DNA from: Guyanagaster necrorhizus
Lineage: Eukaryota; Basidiomycota; Agaricomycetes; Agaricales; Physalacriaceae
Direction of reading: 5' to 3'
Assembly (NCBI RefSeq): GCF_019112545.1
Contig: NW_025064898.1
Span: forward strand, 283,247 to 347,246
Length of the DNA: 64,000 nucleotides
Part shown: piece by piece, positions 43,669-55,029 of the stretch
Position numbering within the stretch: position 1 is the stretch's first letter
Layout: each line of letters opens with the position of its first letter
Notes under the pieces: model-generated
What the model was told of the DNA's origin: nothing
What the model saw: only the letters and a program-made list of their open reading frames with translations
The model's database searches: none
Position numbers and translations under genes: made by a program

Positions 43669-45778
43669 TCAGTGTCTTGGTCCCATACTTTTGCTCCGAA
43701 CACCGTTCGGTGTCGAACTTGCAATAACTAATGGAGGTGTTGCATACAAGCCCGGTGAAGACTTGAATGCGATATGAATGGCGTCAGACCATTTGGACGA
43801 GGGTGGCAAGCTTTCTGCTCTTTTACTAGTATTGGAGATGGGGAAACCGTTTATCGCGGGGGATGAGCGTAGCTCCACGGTATCCCACTCGTCAGCAGCA
43901 TCAAGCTCACTGGTGGGTGATAATAAGGGAGCGCGTGCATTGTCAGTATAGAGCTTGCGACCGCGAGACCGATGTCTGTCCAGTTCGCTGATAGGCAACA
44001 TGGATGGCACATTATAGTCAGAAGGAGTTGTCGGTGGGACGCTAGGGCTATTGGATCGGGAAACGGATGTCACATACGGGGACCTCTTTTGTAGGCCACG
44101 CCCGCGTTCAAGAGAATGGGGTGCCGAAGACCGTGGGCGGGAGGCTCTCCAGAACGGGGATTGCAGACTTATGGTGGAGACATTGACGGCAGGGACTGCA
44201 TGCCGCGAGATACTTCGTTCTATGCTTCCTATATCCGTGAGCACTGGTGCACGAGATAACGAGCGCCGAGCACGAGACGTAGACCGCCTAGAAGCAGTGC
44301 CCATCGATGGCCGCATCGGTCCGTCCTCCTGCTCCCAATCTGGAACATTCGCGCTTGGGAGTCCTGAACGTGACTGAGGAGTAGTCGGAGAAGAACGGTG
44401 AGCTGAAACGTCATCATCAATCTCAGGAGGTGCAATATCGTCACCTTCGCTTCCTCCTCCTACGCCCCACGCGACCTCATCGACCATGGCAATTGTCCAT
44501 CGTGACGAGACGTTTCGGTCCAGACATCCCCGAAGTACTCGTTCCGTACTACGACCAACATCAGATGGAAAGTCGATGTCACCTGTAAAGAACAATCAGC
44601 TAAGCGAACATGTGGAATGCTTAAGACTCACTATGCCGGATCTTAATTTGTAATCGTGGTTCAAAAGAGTCCACAAAGGGAAGTCTCCCTGTCAACAGCG
44701 CGAAGAGTATGATGCCAAGGGCCCATATGTCCTGAGAGGGATGGGCGAGGCAAGGTAGAGTTGATAGTAGTTCGGGAGCTGCGTACGGTAGCGAGCCTGG
44801 GTGGAACAAATGGGCCTTCTCAGCGAAGTGGGCCGAAGAGTTAGTTGAATTACGGTGTCTTGGCAGCTGATGTGCGAGCAGTGCCGCTTTCAGATGTCGC
44901 TTGGGTGCAGTTGACAAGGATACTGCCCGGTGGATGCCCGTGGTGGGAACCTCGTGTTCATCATCCGTCTCGACAGCATTTTCGCCCTCTCCTATCCTCT
45001 CTGCCAGGCCAAAATCTCCAATGCGGCACGTACCCATGTCGTCAACCAAAACATTTTCGAGCTTCATGTCCCGATGAACGTACTTGGCAACCTCATGCAA
45101 ATATCTGAGTCCTCTGACCACTTGTCGAAACATCATACCTGCTACATCCTGCGGTAGAGTCCCCTCTCGCCTCAGTATATCGAAAAGAGAACCGGCGGGG
45201 CAGTAAAGCATGAAGAAGTAATCAGCAGTGGGTTGATGCACCGTGGAGAAAAGAGGCAAGATGTGCTCATGGCTAAGCGACGTCCACACTTCTGCTTCAT
45301 GCTTAAGACGCTTCCACCCTAGTGGCGCTTTGCCTTGGATCAGCAGATCTGAATGACGAACTATCTTGACAGCGACATCGCCACCTGACGGGGAATAGGC
45401 TCTGCGTATCGTGGAGAATCCGCCACATCCGATAATCTTGCCCAACGTGTAGCCAGATACGACTTCGTCACCACCGACAGAGGGCGTAGGACCGAAGGCG
45501 GAGAGAAACATGGACGCGGGAGACGGAATGACCTCGCTGAGACATGATGCCGCCTGAGTGTGCTGGGTTCGTGTTGAGTAGATCACCTCTTCACTCTCAG
45601 CGCCTTCCGACAACAGCTCAGCCGATATCCTTTGTTCTGCAGACAGCGTTGCATCTGAGTCGTCTGTTACAATCCCGGGCCGTTGCCGACGATCTTCAAG
45701 ATCCGATTCCTGCGTTTGTACACTTGAAAAGAATGTGTCAAGTAGTGAATATGAGGTTGGAAAGGCTGCAGTTGACAT
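43669..45778 (-). CDS. Serine/threonine protein kinase, two exons
   Basis: Exons (minus) 44,632-45,778 and 43,669-44,582, joined across a 49-nt intron (GTGAGT...TTTACAG), give 686 aa. Residues 1-105 are Ser/Thr-rich. The kinase domain is about 109-422: glycine loop IIGCGGFS (115-122), VAVK lysine at about 138, catalytic HRD (235-237) in YVHRDMKLENVL, DFG (255-257), APE (334-336), then DIWALGIILFALLTGRLPF. All catalytic residues are present. The stretch between DFG and APE is about 76 residues, some 50 longer than usual. The C-lobe ends in exon 2 (CLDRNVSSRW). The C-terminal 260 residues are disordered, rich in Arg and Ser (for example RSTSRARRSLSRAP). Substrate and pathway cannot be told from sequence. 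Confidence 0.9.
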
Positions 45779-46856
45779 TCAAAGAGGGAAAATACAAGAA
45801 TGCAGAAGAGGAGATGATGGTAGTAAAAGCGAAAGAATCACCTGGACCGGGGACCCCCTCTTGGCGACTCTTAAGGGACGTCACGAGCCACAGGTCATGC
45901 GGTGCCGCGGCCCCCCGTAATCATAAATACTGTTGAATCCAGATCTCTTCCGTGATCTAGACGTGTCGAATGAAATAGAAAAAAATAAAAACCCAAGTGT
46001 TGAACTTTTGGTCACCGATTTGTGCTATTACTTCAAGGCACCCTTACGTCCATCACCAGAGAAGCTCACAAAACCTTCCAAAAATACACCCGCGGAACTT
46101 GTTGCAAGACCAGTTAGTTACACGATACTTAGCCTCAAACAACCTCTACATGATACACCGCCCTTTCATGGTAGGGTACAGTTCATTTGACATCAGCAGT
46201 ATTAATATTAATATTAATATATTTACTCTTTCGTCTGACAACGTACGTAGCCCCCCTCCGATGTTGGAGTCGTTTCCAAATTTCAGTAAAAAAAAGTCCG
46301 ATGTTTACTCACTGTTCAACGAGTGAACGGGAACATTTAAAAGATGGCAGATGGAAGATGGAAGATGGAAGATGGAAGATCCAGGATATGTATCTCCGCG
46401 AGCGTTAGCCCCTAGATTTCAAGATGATTGTATTCCGTCGGGAAATTAGGTAAAAATGGAATCTTGTTTCTCGTTTATCTCGGGTGCTCCCCCTCTATGT
46501 TGGTCTACTTCTCTTTCTTGCTGCTGGTGTTGTGGACATAAATGATATCTATACGGCCTAGTGACCCTTTTCGAGCACTTCCGCTCCGGGGCCGATTATC
46601 GGCTAGGCACTTTTCCATTGACGTCGGACTCCTTGCTGCGGGCGGGCAGAATTGCTACCGCCCAACACTTTCTTTTTATGCTGCTCTTCCCGTTGAGCCA
46701 CGACGTCTTCGTAGTGCGAGGATAGCAAGCGCCCAACCGCAATAAAGGGTAAGGCTTCTATTCTGTCCCCAAGCGCTCTCGCCTTTTCTGAGGGCATCTC
46801 TGACGTTTGCAATCTAGAATTCACCGACGACGACTAAAACTCATTCCGGTACCACC
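45779..46856. other. Intergenic between divergent kinase and four-TM gene
   Basis: Upstream region shared by two divergently oriented genes. Contains an AAT/ATT tract (46,200-46,222) and an ATGGAAG heptamer tract (46,343-46,380). No ORF with a convincing family match. Confidence 0.5.
46343..46380. repeat. ATGGAAG minisatellite
   Basis: About four and a half copies of a 7-bp unit in tandem, the first with one change. Confidence 0.85.
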
Positions 46857-47372
46857 ATGGTCTCCTGCAGCCTACCTTCAACGTTCTCTCCCTTTCTACG
46901 ATTTCTCACCTCCATCTCTCTATCTATCACCACCATCTGCTTGGCGTTCTCCATGCTCAATGAATACGGTGCCCAGTCCGACTACACGACCTTTGTTGCC
47001 GTTGCCGCGACATACGCCTACCATGCTACCATTGTCATCATCGAAGTCAGGAATTCACGCAAATCTACCTTCCCCACCTACTCGCGCATGGCAGCTATTA
47101 TCATTGGCTTTGTGCTTGCCACACTCTGGGTTGTCCCTCTGGGATTGACGGCCATGCATACCATCGCGGAAGAACTGACAGGGACGGTGGACTCATCTAT
47201 GGAGTTTTGGAAAGGCGTGGCGGAGGCGGTGGCCTGTTTTTGCGAAATGGTCGCATTGTTTGCTGTCGCTGGTCGGGCGACGCGGGAGAGACTGGATATA
47301 TCCACCCAAAAGAAATGGGAGTATGTTGATATCGAGACTAGGGCAGATAGGCTCTCCTTCTCTTACAATTAG
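46857..47372 (+). CDS. Four-transmembrane protein, single exon (MARVEL-like)
   Basis: 171 aa from an ATG in optimal context (ACCACCATGG). Hydrophobic segments at about residues 11-33, 43-63, 76-97 and 117-139, with a short polar C-terminus, give a four-helix membrane protein whose termini both face the cytoplasm. Size and layout resemble fungal MARVEL-type proteins, but no family-defining motif is visible. An overlapping frame (46,807-47,148) is a shadow. Confidence 0.72.
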   Translation: MVSCSLPSTFSPFLRFLTSISLSITTICLAFSMLNEYGAQSDYTTFVAVAATYAYHATIVIIEVRNSRKSTFPTYSRMAAIIIGFVLATLWVVPLGLTAMHTIAEELTGTVDSSMEFWKGVAEAVACFCEMVALFAVAGRATRERLDISTQKKWEYVDIETRADRLSFSYN

Positions 47373-48041
47373 GTGCGTACCCCAAGCGACCTCATACAAA
47401 ATTTTGCTCATTTTTGTGATAGAAGTTTTGGCTCTTCGAAGGGACTATTGTTTTATTCGCACGTATCCAGCCACTGTACAATATCCGGACTTCGTCAAGC
47501 TATCATTAACCGCTCTGTACTTCTGCCGCGTGAAGATCCTGGTTCGTCGTACTGGTATGGTGTGATACTGTACAAAAACTTTTGTTTGTACCCTACTTCC
47601 GGTCATCTTCTGCACAGCGGTGAATACGTTTCTACGGTGAAGTCTCCGCAGCCATTTTCCCATTCGTGAATCACTGGTGGATCGACGTATACTCTGGGCC
47701 CGTATTGATATCGATATGTTATACGTGACTTCACCCACACGATTCGCTTGGACTAGTGCCAATAGATACTTGGTAGATGCTAGACAGCGACATGCACGTA
47801 CGAAGAACAAGATGGTAAGATTATGCATTATCTTCTGAAGGTACCTGGACATGGGCTAGAGATAATAAATTGAAGGACACAACGAGTTGCGTGTGTTAAG
47901 TGTCTGTTCGAAATGGAGCTCATTACCTACGTTTAGATGTTTTTTGTACACACTATATCACTCCTTTATTTCAAACATATTCACCGCCACAGGTCCAACG
48001 GATTGATACACATCGGCACGACCACAAGACAAAGCTTTCAT
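47373..48041. other. Intergenic
   Basis: Convergent 3' ends of the four-TM gene and the FunK1 gene. Nothing recognisable. Confidence 0.5.
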
Positions 48042-50093
48042 CTAAGGCATTGAGACCAATCGGTTTTCCGGCTTCATATTTCTTCGCTTGCCCATGAATT
48101 TCGCATTCCTGCTCGACGGTAACAGTGCGGTCTTCATCACTGACTGGTCGCACGGTGCATGATCCACGTCAGGCCACTGCACATCCCGCAAAATTTCCTC
48201 CCACACATCAAGGAGAGCTTGATGGGTCTGCATCTCCTCAGGAAACGGCGTCCGCTTATACTCGGCGTAGGAAATCCACTTCCATGCAAGGTCCATGGCG
48301 CGTTCAAACCACCCATTGAGGGGATGGCACTTGGAGAACGCAAAGTCTCGCCCCAGGACCTCGACACCACTGGAAGCGAAAAGGCGTCGCTTCCCAAAGC
48401 CTCCTTGAGCCTCGCCATCGTGCGTCTGAACCGAATCGTATATCTCGTACAATATACCAGGCAGCCTGTCGACTTTGTTGTGGCACACGTAGCGGAGACT
48501 ATGATACATGACAACATGTATGAAAGACTCCAAGTCGTCTTGCAATTCATTTCTCTTGCCGGGGCAATTCAAGAGTCTTGTGGATATGAAGCGCCAGGTA
48601 CCCTGAAGGCTGTGTCATTGATGAAGGTACAGATGGGGGGATATTCAAATGCTCACTGTCCGCACTAGTTGACGTTGATCCGTTTGACATTCGTCCATGT
48701 GGACGGCGAGGTCCCAGTCGTTCAGCATCCCGTCGCCATTGGGGAGTATCAGGATGTTACCACCACTAATGTCGCGATGTAGTAGTCGGCATTTTTCAAA
48801 GGCATCGCGGTGAGCTCATTTACAACGTCAGGACGTAGGTTTAATCAGCGCACAGAAGAAATACTCACCAAGGAATGCGTTAAGCGTCACCTGCAAGAGG
48901 TGTTTCCCAGACTGAAACGTCGACAAGTTCTTTCCAATCTCTTTCGTGAGGTTCCTTTGCCGTCGTCGGATGCACACTGAGGTCCTGCCACAGTTCCAAG
49001 GAGCTTCCACGTAAACGTGGTTCGTGGTAACATGGCCTGGGACATCTCCGCCGCATGTCAGTGTTGGAACGTAGCGGACTCGTTGGTCGTTCAGGGTTCT
49101 TAGAAATTCAGACTCTTTGCCGTGCAGAGTTTCATCGCGCCAGCTGTCCTTGAGGAATTCTACTTGGTGTGTCGCCAAATTGAATGCAGGATAGCCAGAC
49201 GTGCACCGGCCAACGATTGTAGTGGCCTTAGCGATCGGTGGGCCGATAATAACATCGCAACCGGGACCTAGCGTATCGGAGACATGCACTTTGAAGAGAC
49301 GGCGAGGAACGAGCGGGTTGACATAGTCTCTCAGAGCATCACGAGCCAAACTCTCCTCTTTCGCAGAAGCCGGGGTTACCGTGTCGTCGTATCCCATTCC
49401 CGCAGGGGAGAGGTTGGCGAAACGCGACAGGAACGCGATCAAGAGGTGCGGTTGTCGACGATAGGGAAAAGATCGTGAAATGAGAACCGAGCTGCGATCC
49501 CAGCGGAGGAACCGAGCGTAAGTTTTGCCTATGAGTACAGAATAGAGATGTGATCGGTGTTGACTGGCGTATAGGTCTTTAGCATATTCAATCATCCGGC
49601 CGCGAATGGAGGTAGCGGCACGGTTGTCGACGATCCATGGGTATTGTCGGCGGATGCTAGGGTTGCTGCAGATGGGTGGATCGTTGAACGGCTCCTTGTC
49701 TGAGACATAAAAGTCCCAGTTCAAGTACCGGGATTTGGACTGATCAATTAGGTCGGTGGGTACGACAAGAAGGGGAGAGAGCAGACCAAGCTGTCAAGGT
49801 GTAAGCGATTGTCGACGTTCAGGCATATGGCTCACAAATATACTCTGCAGTTCCTGAGTATTTGCAAACTCTTGAGGCAAAGAATCAAACATCCCCGAGA
49901 TTTCTGGGCTCAGCGATCCTGTATCGGAAGGTAAGGTCGAGATTAATTCTTCGGGTGGCATTGGTCCTATCCAGTGGTTCTCCGTCAATTGGTCCATATC
50001 TTTGAGCCCCTGTTCGATGCACCCGAACAAATTCTTGCCTGCGCGATCGCGGGAGGACGAGGGCGGGTTTGATATACGATTTACAGTTGGCAT
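48042..50093 (-). CDS. Fungal-type protein kinase (FunK1 family), four exons
   Basis: Exons (minus) 49,836-50,093, 48,869-49,790, 48,657-48,814 and 48,042-48,602, with introns of 45, 54 and 54 nt (all GT-AG, phases 0, 1, 0), give 632 aa with no stops. The N-terminal part has the IEQGLKDMDQL and LGLLSPLLVVP segments. The lobe with FLKDSWRDE is at about residues 265-275. The catalytic loop is LLHRDISGGNILIL (Asp about 408), and the metal-binding triad is DWD (426-428) instead of DFG. After the last intron comes GTWRFISTRLL, then DDLESFIHVV, both typical of FunK1. This family is expanded in Agaricomycetes; substrates are mostly unknown. The last acceptor was chosen 7 nt downstream of the first AG because it restores the GTWRF motif. 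Confidence 0.93.
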
Positions 50094-50480
50094 TTGTGGA
50101 AACGTGGGCGGGGAATAGGTTAGTATCGGATGAATGGATATTGAGAAGATGAAAGTCAAGTGAAAGGACAGTGAAACCCCCAATGAATTATATTAGCAAT
50201 TCATGAACAAGACATTAGCTGCGGCTTGGCTGTCCCTATTTGTCAAAAGGACGATCACGAGGAATCTTTAGGGCCAGTAATCTGGCGTACAGAAGGTCTA
50301 GAACTCACTGTGCATATGTTGGTCTGAACTTAGTGTGACAGAACCGTGGTTTTATTCTATGAAGTGAATGTTGAGTGAGAGAAACACCCTGTCACTTAGA
50401 AAATGGTACAAGTAATTGAAAAGAGAACTTTGTGTCTCAAAAGGGATGTACATATGGTACAAAATGTCTATGATCAAATA
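50094..50480. other. Intergenic, upstream of FunK1 gene
   Basis: Promoter region of the FunK1 gene on the minus strand; no gene seen. Confidence 0.4.
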
Positions 50481-52230
50481 TCACTCCAAGTCCTTTAGCA
50501 GTACCTTCCATTTAGGAAGCTTGAAATAGAATGGCAAATTGTTCCAGATCTTCTTATAATTCCTTTTCTCAGAGAACCTCCAATCATCCAAACATAGCCC
50601 ACAAACCCTCTCTCCATATTCAGAAATAGACAAGGTGTATCTCCTGGAGACTGTGCAATAGTATGTACCATGCTCAGATGTCTTTCCTCACATAGACAAG
50701 TATTGTAGCACATATCTACTGTGAGCCTTTGAAACAGCCAAGACCATGCAATATTGTATGTGGCCCAGGTTATTCTTTCAATGATGACACTAGGGGCAGA
50801 GGCAAACTAAACTATTCTTGCACAGATATTCTATTCTGTTCATACCAGGAGCATAGCATGGTGGATACAAGGAACTTGGATGGGCATGGTTCTGTTCTTT
50901 TACAGGTGGAGATGCTGAGATCTGATCACAAGATGTGTTTCTCTATCAACCTAGAAGTGGGCTCATTATGCCCTAGGAGTATAAAAGATGTATCGTATGT
51001 CCTTCTCTTTCTTGCTAGATTTCAGCTGTTTGTTTTGATTCAGGCATATGTTGTTTGCAGGATCTACTGACCCTGATTTAGAGCTATAGGCAAAATACCA
51101 TTTACAAGGCAATGTCATTCCAGACAAAGGCGACCGACTTTCTGAAACCCGTTGCATCTCTAATGAATCCAAGTTTTCTGCGGCACTGACACCTATATGA
51201 ACGATGTTCTCTTTCATCCTTACCCCCACACTGGATACTACGCACTCCTGTTCTGAGAAAGATGTTACCATTGTCGAGGCACTATGACGCAGGAGCAATA
51301 TTCTCAAGGAGGCCAGGTTTGAACCCTGATAGTGCCTATGACAGCCCAAGACCCTTTTTTGGAATACCAATTTCCATTTTGCGACTGCTGGATATCTGGC
51401 AACTACCATTGTTTACTTTTCCGCCTGCCGCCTCGTTGCTGATGAGAAATAGGGGAGAATGTTTAGCATTTACTTTTTGAGACCTTCTCGATGGGAGTCT
51501 AGGATTCAATGGACGAGCTCTCTTCCCATCTTGCTGCTATCTGGTGAGAATCAAGGCAAGGTCACCCGGTTTGGGCTTGGGGTAAAGCTCGACAGGGTGG
51601 GAGGGTGGGATGGTGCAGGCAAAGCAAAAAGCAGTGGGAAGGATAGTGGGCACATCGTTTTCTCATGCCATCACGATGGTTCGAAGGCTATGGGAATCAG
51701 AATTTGGAATTCTGAGGTGCTTGTGCTTTTGCAGTTCACTAAAGTTAGACGGGTATATCATGGTGAGATGTTTTATCACGTCGGAGCGTAGCTGCTGAGC
51801 CAGGTATTTGGTTGACATGCGTAACAGAGATTCAAGGACGTCGTAAGACGTCGATTTTCCTGCGAGAAAGTAGCCGCCAAAAGATCGTCATGTCCATTTT
51901 CCGAATTGGCAGAGAAAGAAAAAAAAGCCGACGAGCGAGTGTATAAAGCATGGAGGAAGTTTATCAAGTCTTAGGTAGAATCCACCACCTCAATGGAGGT
52001 AAATCCTCTTTCTTCCTCATCTGAGACAGCAACCTAGACATGTCGCAAAAGAATTCCGTGTTGAATGACAGTACACCCAAATGTACGCGAAATTCCATTC
52101 CCTGATTGCTGATGAGAACGATATTGCCATCTTCGAACCAGAAAATCGGGTCTTTTGAGTGTGCAGAAGTAGAAGAAGCATTTCAGGAGGTTTTTTGACG
52201 TTTTGCGGGGCGCGAGCCAGAATCAGACGT
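50481..52230 (-). pseudogene. BTB/POZ-domain pseudogene split by an insertion
   Basis: Homologous over its length to the intact BTB gene at 59,037-60,079. From 52,230 the start codon is ACG where the intact gene has ATG. Then come RPAKRQKTS, FEDGNIVLISNQGMEFRVHL (BTB core), a frameshift near 51,975 in the DSTxDL region, the exon-2 match LLRMSTKYLAQQLRSDVIKHL, IYPSNFSELQKHK and ALILTR at 51,541. The match resumes at about 50,779 (ITWATYNIAWSWL) and ends with CGLCLDDWRFSEKRNYKKIW and LPKWKVLLKDLE at 50,481. The foreign 0.76 kb between is listed separately. In-frame stops are also present. Confidence 0.85.
50780..51540. other. Unclassified 0.76-kb insertion in the BTB pseudogene
   Basis: Interrupts BTB homology between codons for ILTR and ERI. 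No terminal repeats or clear TSD are visible. On the minus strand near 51,320-51,335 there is GGTTCAAACC, resembling an RNA polymerase III B box, but no convincing A box or tRNA fold. Confidence 0.5.
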
Positions 52231-53148
52231 CACAGAAAAGGAGAAAGGGAGTTTTGACCGGCTCCAATGGGTCAGGTGGCAGAACGCGTCGCGCATACGG
52301 AGGAGAATGCCACTATCTTCCCGGGGGTTTGTACCGGCCGGGCAGCGCTTGTTCATCGCTCATCAACAGCAGGTCTTCCGAGAGAACATATTAGTAACAA
52401 TTCCTTCAATTTACTCGTGTAATTTAGTCTATTCAGGAACAAAGAATGCTTTCACGACCTGATACGACGAATGCTGTCGAGGAGTCACAGCGGAAAGGTG
52501 AGAATTTGAGTGAAACCAGAATGTGCACAATAAGGTGATGTTTTGGGAGGTCGATCTTGGCAGAGATTTTACATAAAATTTGCGTGCTCCTGAAATGTAT
52601 CTCTGGTGGGCGGCGCCGGCATGGGATTGAGATCCTCCAAAAAGTGAAGTTTGTTGACGCTAAAACATTATAGTTGTGCTCAAAATTCAGGTTTGTCAAA
52701 AATGTTCATCTTTCTGGTGTGATTATGCTTCACGTGCATCTTCTCCTTTAGGTCGACAAGTCGTAAGTTACTAACCAGAAGCGTAGGTTTTACATCGGAT
52801 GAAATTTTCTCCTCGTTAACAGTCTCCGCGTTGAGATATCCCTGTATGGATGTACTTCCAACACTATATCTTCATCATTCATTCATTCTATTTGACGGCA
52901 TAGCCTTCCTTGCAATCATAGCCCGCTACCAACCAAAACTTCACACTTCACCAGCTCGCAGAACTGTGTACATTCTGGACATTGGTCCTGTGGTACCCCA
53001 TCCATCATCACGTTATCCATCGATAGCGCCCAAATAGTTGACACTGTCACGGTCTTTGAATACCAGCGTCGTTGTTTGAAGGAGCTAGTGCATGAGTAAG
53101 AAAGGCATCGTTACAGCTAAAGAAGCGAGTAAAGCTTTGTGAGCACAT
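52231..53148. other. Intergenic
   Basis: Short ORFs only; no gene recognised. Confidence 0.4.
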
Positions 53149-53290
53149 TTACTCTGAATGTTTGAGCAGCGCCTCCCACTTGGGAAGATCAAAGTACGAA
53201 GGTAACCGACTACGTGGAAGACAGAACGTCGGAGTTCAAAAATTCTTTCCTCCGCGACGTCCTCCAGCGACCCCTGCGTCACTTCAATGC
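53149..53290 (-). pseudogene. BTB-family 3' remnant
   Basis: The minus strand reads RLPSYFDLPKWEALLKHSE then stop at 53,149-53,151, matching the end of the intact BTB gene (LPSYFTLPSWDDL). The sequence just upstream is out of frame. Only the last 20 or so codons are clear. Confidence 0.65.
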
Positions 53291-54844
53291 ACTGTCATTC
53301 GCGGGATAATTCGGGTTCAGTGATAGTGATGAGCAATTATCGTAGAAGGACTAGCGGGCATCGGTATATAGCTTTGGTATGTTTGGTCTGTATTTATTTT
53401 CTTTGGTAACAATATTGGAAGGACTGATCCTTGTTTGCCTTGGTGTCCTTCGCTGTGGGTTATCTACTCGAATAGAATCACACAAAAGCCAGGATTAGGA
53501 GTCTAGCTAACTAAAATACATTAGCAGGGGCTACTTCGGCATAATATTTTGCTCAAGATTTACAATGTGCACTCTTAGGCAGAATCGTGCACAACGTATG
53601 CAGGAGCAGGAGTACGAATCACCCAGCAATTTAGAGCTCACCGAGCTAGGGTTATATGGTATGCTTTCTGTGTTCGATATCTACTCTTCCTCTACATTCC
53701 CGCTAGGTGATCGTGAATCGTAAGCAGAACCATGAATCGACGTGTCTCTTCCATCGGTATATATCCCTTCTATTCTGCTACTAGGATGATACGTATCAAC
53801 CAAAAAAAATGGAGAACTGGGCCATTGCCTGCGTATTCCTCTATCATAATCTTAGTTATACTAATTCTCTATCATTTTCAGCGGGAATTATTGATACTTA
53901 TGAACATCTTTGTAGGTCCGACTTATTAAAATCCTCTACGTCATACCCCTCGATTATACAGCGTCAAAACAGCGGCCAAGCTTGATGCTGATTCAGTCTG
54001 TTCAGATCTGAAATGCGGTCCCTCTTCATTGAGTAAGCGTCCTCACCTGGACTTCACTCTCGTTGTCGGGGGAAGTGAGTTTAGTTTACCGTCGTTGACC
54101 GGTCGCCGGATCTCTTCCACCCTTAGCAACACACGCTCTGTGTTCGAACCCACAGTCCATCACGCAAGCAATCGAAGTGGCATTCGTTGCTTCCTCTCTC
54201 TTTTTTTGGAACGGACTACAACTGTCAAACTGGAGGCGCAGTATTCTTCCTGTGGCGTTGTCTGGCCTATTTCTGACTGCGGATTTGCGAAGCATCTGAC
54301 GAAAGATAAAGTGATAACTTAACTGCGGCTGACTCCGTAAAAGCGTAATTCAAAATCAACACCTGCTTGGAGATATGTGCACCTTTCTCGCGAAAGATAA
54401 TACAAGTCTTGATGAGCACTCTCGATAGTTGTATCCCACGCGATCTCAGTTGAAATCGGGGGCCAAAAAAAGCGACGGGACCTATGATCCTATCATATCT
54501 CCGTGGTCGGGGCTTCTGAATATCACACGTTCTCATTTTTTTTACATAGAATTTTCCTTAAACGTTGGTCGTCTGCCAGTCGGAATTGAATTGGAACAGG
54601 CTTCAAAACCTAAAAGACACCGACTAAGATTTCCCTAGCCGGTACAACTGCTGTAGGAATTGCAACGTCACGAGTCAGACAACAATTACCACATATATCT
54701 ATGTGCCCGCATGCTCTCGAGATCATCCCTAGCTAATGGCTATTTGGTGACCGGGCACACTTCCCCGCTACGCACAATCAACTCACGCGAAACTTAGACT
54801 CGGTGAAAGTGGGGTATTGTCTAATTCGGCAATCACAACGACAA
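53291..54844. other. Intergenic upstream of the TDT transporter
   Basis: Small ORFs without recognisable domains. A possible short spliced remnant near 53,565-53,730 cannot be assigned. Confidence 0.35.
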
Positions 54845-54852
54845 TATAAAAG
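54845..54852 (+). promoter_or_regulatory. TATA box of the TDT transporter gene
   Basis: TATAAAAG, 178 nt before the ATG, followed by a pyrimidine-rich leader (54,865-55,029), typical of fungal promoters. Confidence 0.6.
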
Positions 54853-55029
54853 AGCTGTACACCATCTTCTTTTCTATCATCTGTCCCACGTCTTTCTTCT
54901 CGGTTAAGGCTGTCTTTGATTCCTCATTAATTCATCCTCCACTCATTTTCCTGCCTCCAACTCTATAGACTTCTCTTTTTGCTCACTTTTCTTTCCCTTT
55001 CCCTACGCACACCGTCCTCTTTCTTTGCG

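Noticed and set aside
46807..47148. Overlapping 113-codon Pro/Ser/Leu-rich ORF
   Set aside because: Out of frame with the four-TM gene, which has an optimal start context and a clear membrane topology.
51280..51350. Possible tRNA gene around GGTTCAAACC
   Set aside because: The T-arm stem does not pair in the standard register and no acceptor or anticodon arm can be built.
50966..51409. 147-codon minus-strand ORF as a gene
   Set aside because: It lies inside the insertion in the BTB pseudogene, has no recognisable domain and its composition is not convincing.
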